A DNA stretch of 13,626 bases, taken from the NCBI GenBank assembly GCA_905236405.1, contig CAJOQB010000009.1:1-13626 (forward strand), written 5' to 3'. This document shows, piece by piece, positions 12,231 through 13,626 of the stretch. The DNA comes from an uncultured Bacteroidales bacterium. Lineage in GTDB: Bacteria > Bacteroidota > Bacteroidia > Bacteroidales > P3. The notes beneath the pieces were generated by a model that made no database searches, had not been told where the DNA came from, and saw only the letters and a program-made list of their open reading frames with translations. Position 1 is the first letter of the stretch, and each line of letters opens with the position of its first letter. Position numbers and translations under genes: made by a program.

Positions 12231-13626
12231 CTTCGAATTTTTTGTACTGCCTTTCTGCATCGGCGTGTTGTTGTTGCTGGTGTTCTCCGTCTACAAGTAT
12301 GTGCGATGGATAAAGGACTTCAACAAACTACAGCAGAAGGTCATTTTAAAGAACATCCTTTCGTGGAAGTTCCTCCCCGCCATATGGGAGGCCGTCCGCG
12401 AGAGTTTGCTCCATTGGCGTATCACCAAGCACAACAAGTTGTTGGGCTACATGCACCGCAGCTTGGCTTTCGGCTGGTTTCTCTTGATAGTGGTGGGTGC
12501 CATCCAGGCGTCCAAGGGTTTCCCCGGCGGTCATCCTTTCTGGGTGTCCATTTTCTACAACTTCTTTGTCACCGAGGACAACCTGACGATATTTCCCCAA
12601 GCCGTCTTCTATGCCAACCTGATGGACGCCCTGCTCATCTATGTGTTGAGCGGCCTCTTGCTGGCCATGTTCAAAAAGGTGTGGTCCCGTCCGTTGGGTA
12701 TGAAACGTACCACCAGACATCTGCTCATCGACCGAGTCACCAAGATGGCCTTGTGGTGCATCTTCCCGTTGCGGTTGCTGAGCGAGTCGGTCACCTCGAG
12801 CATCTACCACAACGGAGGTTTCATGGTGCAGTGGTTCGGCAACATGTTGGAGTCGATGGGGATGAACGACCCCATCTTCGAGTACAGCTGCTGGTTGGCC
12901 TACTCGCTCTCGTTGGGCACCTTCTTCGCCCTGATGCCCTTCTCCCGCTATATGCACATCTTCACCGAGCCGTTCCTCATCTACTTCCGTCAGTTGGGAG
13001 TGCAGGAGTCGACCGAGCGGAAGACGGGCTACACCATGTTCGAGCTCAACGCCTGTGCCCGTTGCGGCCTCTGCATCGACGCCTGTCCTATCAACAAGGA
13101 GTTGGGTATCACCAACATCCAGGGTGTCTATATGTTGCAGAACATCCGCAACCACGACTTGGTCAAAAAGGGCGACTCCATGGCCGAGAACTGTCTGATG
13201 TGCGACCGTTGTGTGGTGGAGTGCCCTGTGGGCATCGACCTGAACACCATACGTCAGCAAGTGCGTATCAAGAACAAGGCGGACATCGACACCACGGGCA
13301 ATTACGACTACCTCCATTCGGTCCATCCCTTCAACGCCATCGGTCGTGTGGCCTACTTCGGTGGCTGCATGTCGCACCTAACGCCGGCCATCCCGCAGGC
13401 TATGAAACAGATTTTCGACGCCGTGGGCCAACGTTACTGGTATATGGACGAGGAGGCATCCATCTGCTGTGGCAAGCCGTTGCTGCAGCAAGGTTTCTAC
13501 CAACAGGCTGCCGAGTTGCGACGCAAGAACACCGAGATGATTGTCAAGAGCCGAGCCAACCTCTTGGTCACCTCGTGCCCCATCTGCTACCAGTCGTTCA
13601 CCAAGCAGTACAAGCTCTCCATCCCC
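12223..13626 (+). CDS. Membrane-anchored HdrD/DsrK/EtfD-like Fe-S oxidoreductase (3' truncated by window edge)
   Basis: Translation from ATG 12223 stays open for 468 codons to the window end. The N-terminal part has about five membrane segments (roughly residues 6-26, 78-96, 129-150, 174-190 and 221-246) and resembles the NarI/DsrM cytochrome b fold. MHRS (His78) and MPFSRYMHIF (His245) are candidate heme ligands. A cytoplasmic ferredoxin domain follows with Cys278, 281, 284, 288-Pro and Cys324, 327, 330, 334-Pro. A CCG domain then shows Cys382, Cys415-Cys416-Gly with Pro419, and Cys452-Pro-Ile-Cys455. This order of membrane domain, two clusters and CCG domain is that of the fused EtfD-type proteins and of DsrM plus DsrK, which move electrons between soluble donors and the quinone pool. 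A second CCG domain would be expected past the window edge. Confidence is high for family and moderate for direction of electron flow. Confidence 0.88.
   Translation, partial: MNNFEFFVLPFCIGVLLLLVFSVYKYVRWIKDFNKLQQKVILKNILSWKFLPAIWEAVRESLLHWRITKHNKLLGYMHRSLAFGWFLLIVVGAIQASKGFPGGHPFWVSIFYNFFVTEDNLTIFPQAVFYANLMDALLIYVLSGLLLAMFKKVWSRPLGMKRTTRHLLIDRVTKMALWCIFPLRLLSESVTSSIYHNGGFMVQWFGNMLESMGMNDPIFEYSCWLAYSLSLGTFFALMPFSRYMHIFTEPFLIYFRQLGVQESTERKTGYTMFELNACARCGLCIDACPINKELGITNIQGVYMLQNIRNHDLVKKGDSMAENCLMCDRCVVECPVGIDLNTIRQQVRIKNKADIDTTGNYDYLHSVHPFNAIGRVAYFGGCMSHLTPAIPQAMKQIFDAVGQRYWYMDEEASICCGKPLLQQGFYQQAAELRRKNTEMIVKSRANLLVTSCPICYQSFTKQYKLSIP

Noticed and set aside
12346..13377. 343-codon open frame on the minus strand, opposite the HdrD-like gene
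   Set aside because: The product is a His/Val/Gly/Glu-rich antisense translation without any recognisable domain. The plus strand encodes intact cluster and CCG motifs over the same bases. It is explained by codon bias of the real gene.

Overview
The window looks like chromosomal DNA from a member of the Bacteroidota, probably the order Bacteroidales. The gene content fits: a BamA with a Bacteroidota-style periplasmic region, paired Skp/OmpH genes, a DUF4837-type lipoprotein and a DUF6089-type barrel next to uppS. All three credible promoters carry the TAnnTTTG -7 element of Bacteroidota rather than a sigma-70 box, and start codons lack clear Shine-Dalgarno sequences. No rRNA, tRNA, insertion sequence, CRISPR array or phage gene was seen. 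No gene-free stretch exceeds about 170 bases.

Layout. (1) Positions 1-1532, plus strand: the 3' end of a threonine-synthase-like PLP enzyme, then a short-chain dehydrogenase 11 bases later. A perfect 12-bp hairpin at 1564-1598 closes this unit and also the convergent minus-strand operon. (2) Positions 1626-8258, minus strand, in transcription order: DUF4837-like lipoprotein, DUF6089-like outer-membrane barrel, uppS, bamA and two Skp/OmpH-like chaperones. This reads as one envelope-biogenesis operon with a promoter near 8340. It combines the lipid carrier for peptidoglycan and surface glycans, the outer-membrane protein insertase, its likely periplasmic chaperones and two envelope proteins of unknown function. 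(3) Positions 8388-9374, minus strand: an NAD(P)-dependent epimerase/reductase, divergent from a DUF456 membrane protein (9503-10006, plus). Two short palindromes lie between them. (4) Positions 10176-13626, plus strand: a tightly packed operon of a two-domain VOC (glyoxalase-fold) protein, two HdrC-like di-[4Fe-4S] proteins, and a membrane-anchored Fe-S oxidoreductase of the HdrD/DsrK/EtfD type that runs off the window end.

The most interesting region is (4). Overlapping or near-overlapping reading frames join at least six predicted [4Fe-4S] sites and a CCG cysteine domain to a membrane anchor with candidate heme histidines. This implies a quinone-linked electron-transfer complex. The leading VOC protein lacks the usual metal-binding histidines, and a strong predicted hairpin in its leader ends just before the start codon. 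The PLP enzyme and dehydrogenase pair in (1) is a second candidate for an undescribed or lipid-related pathway.
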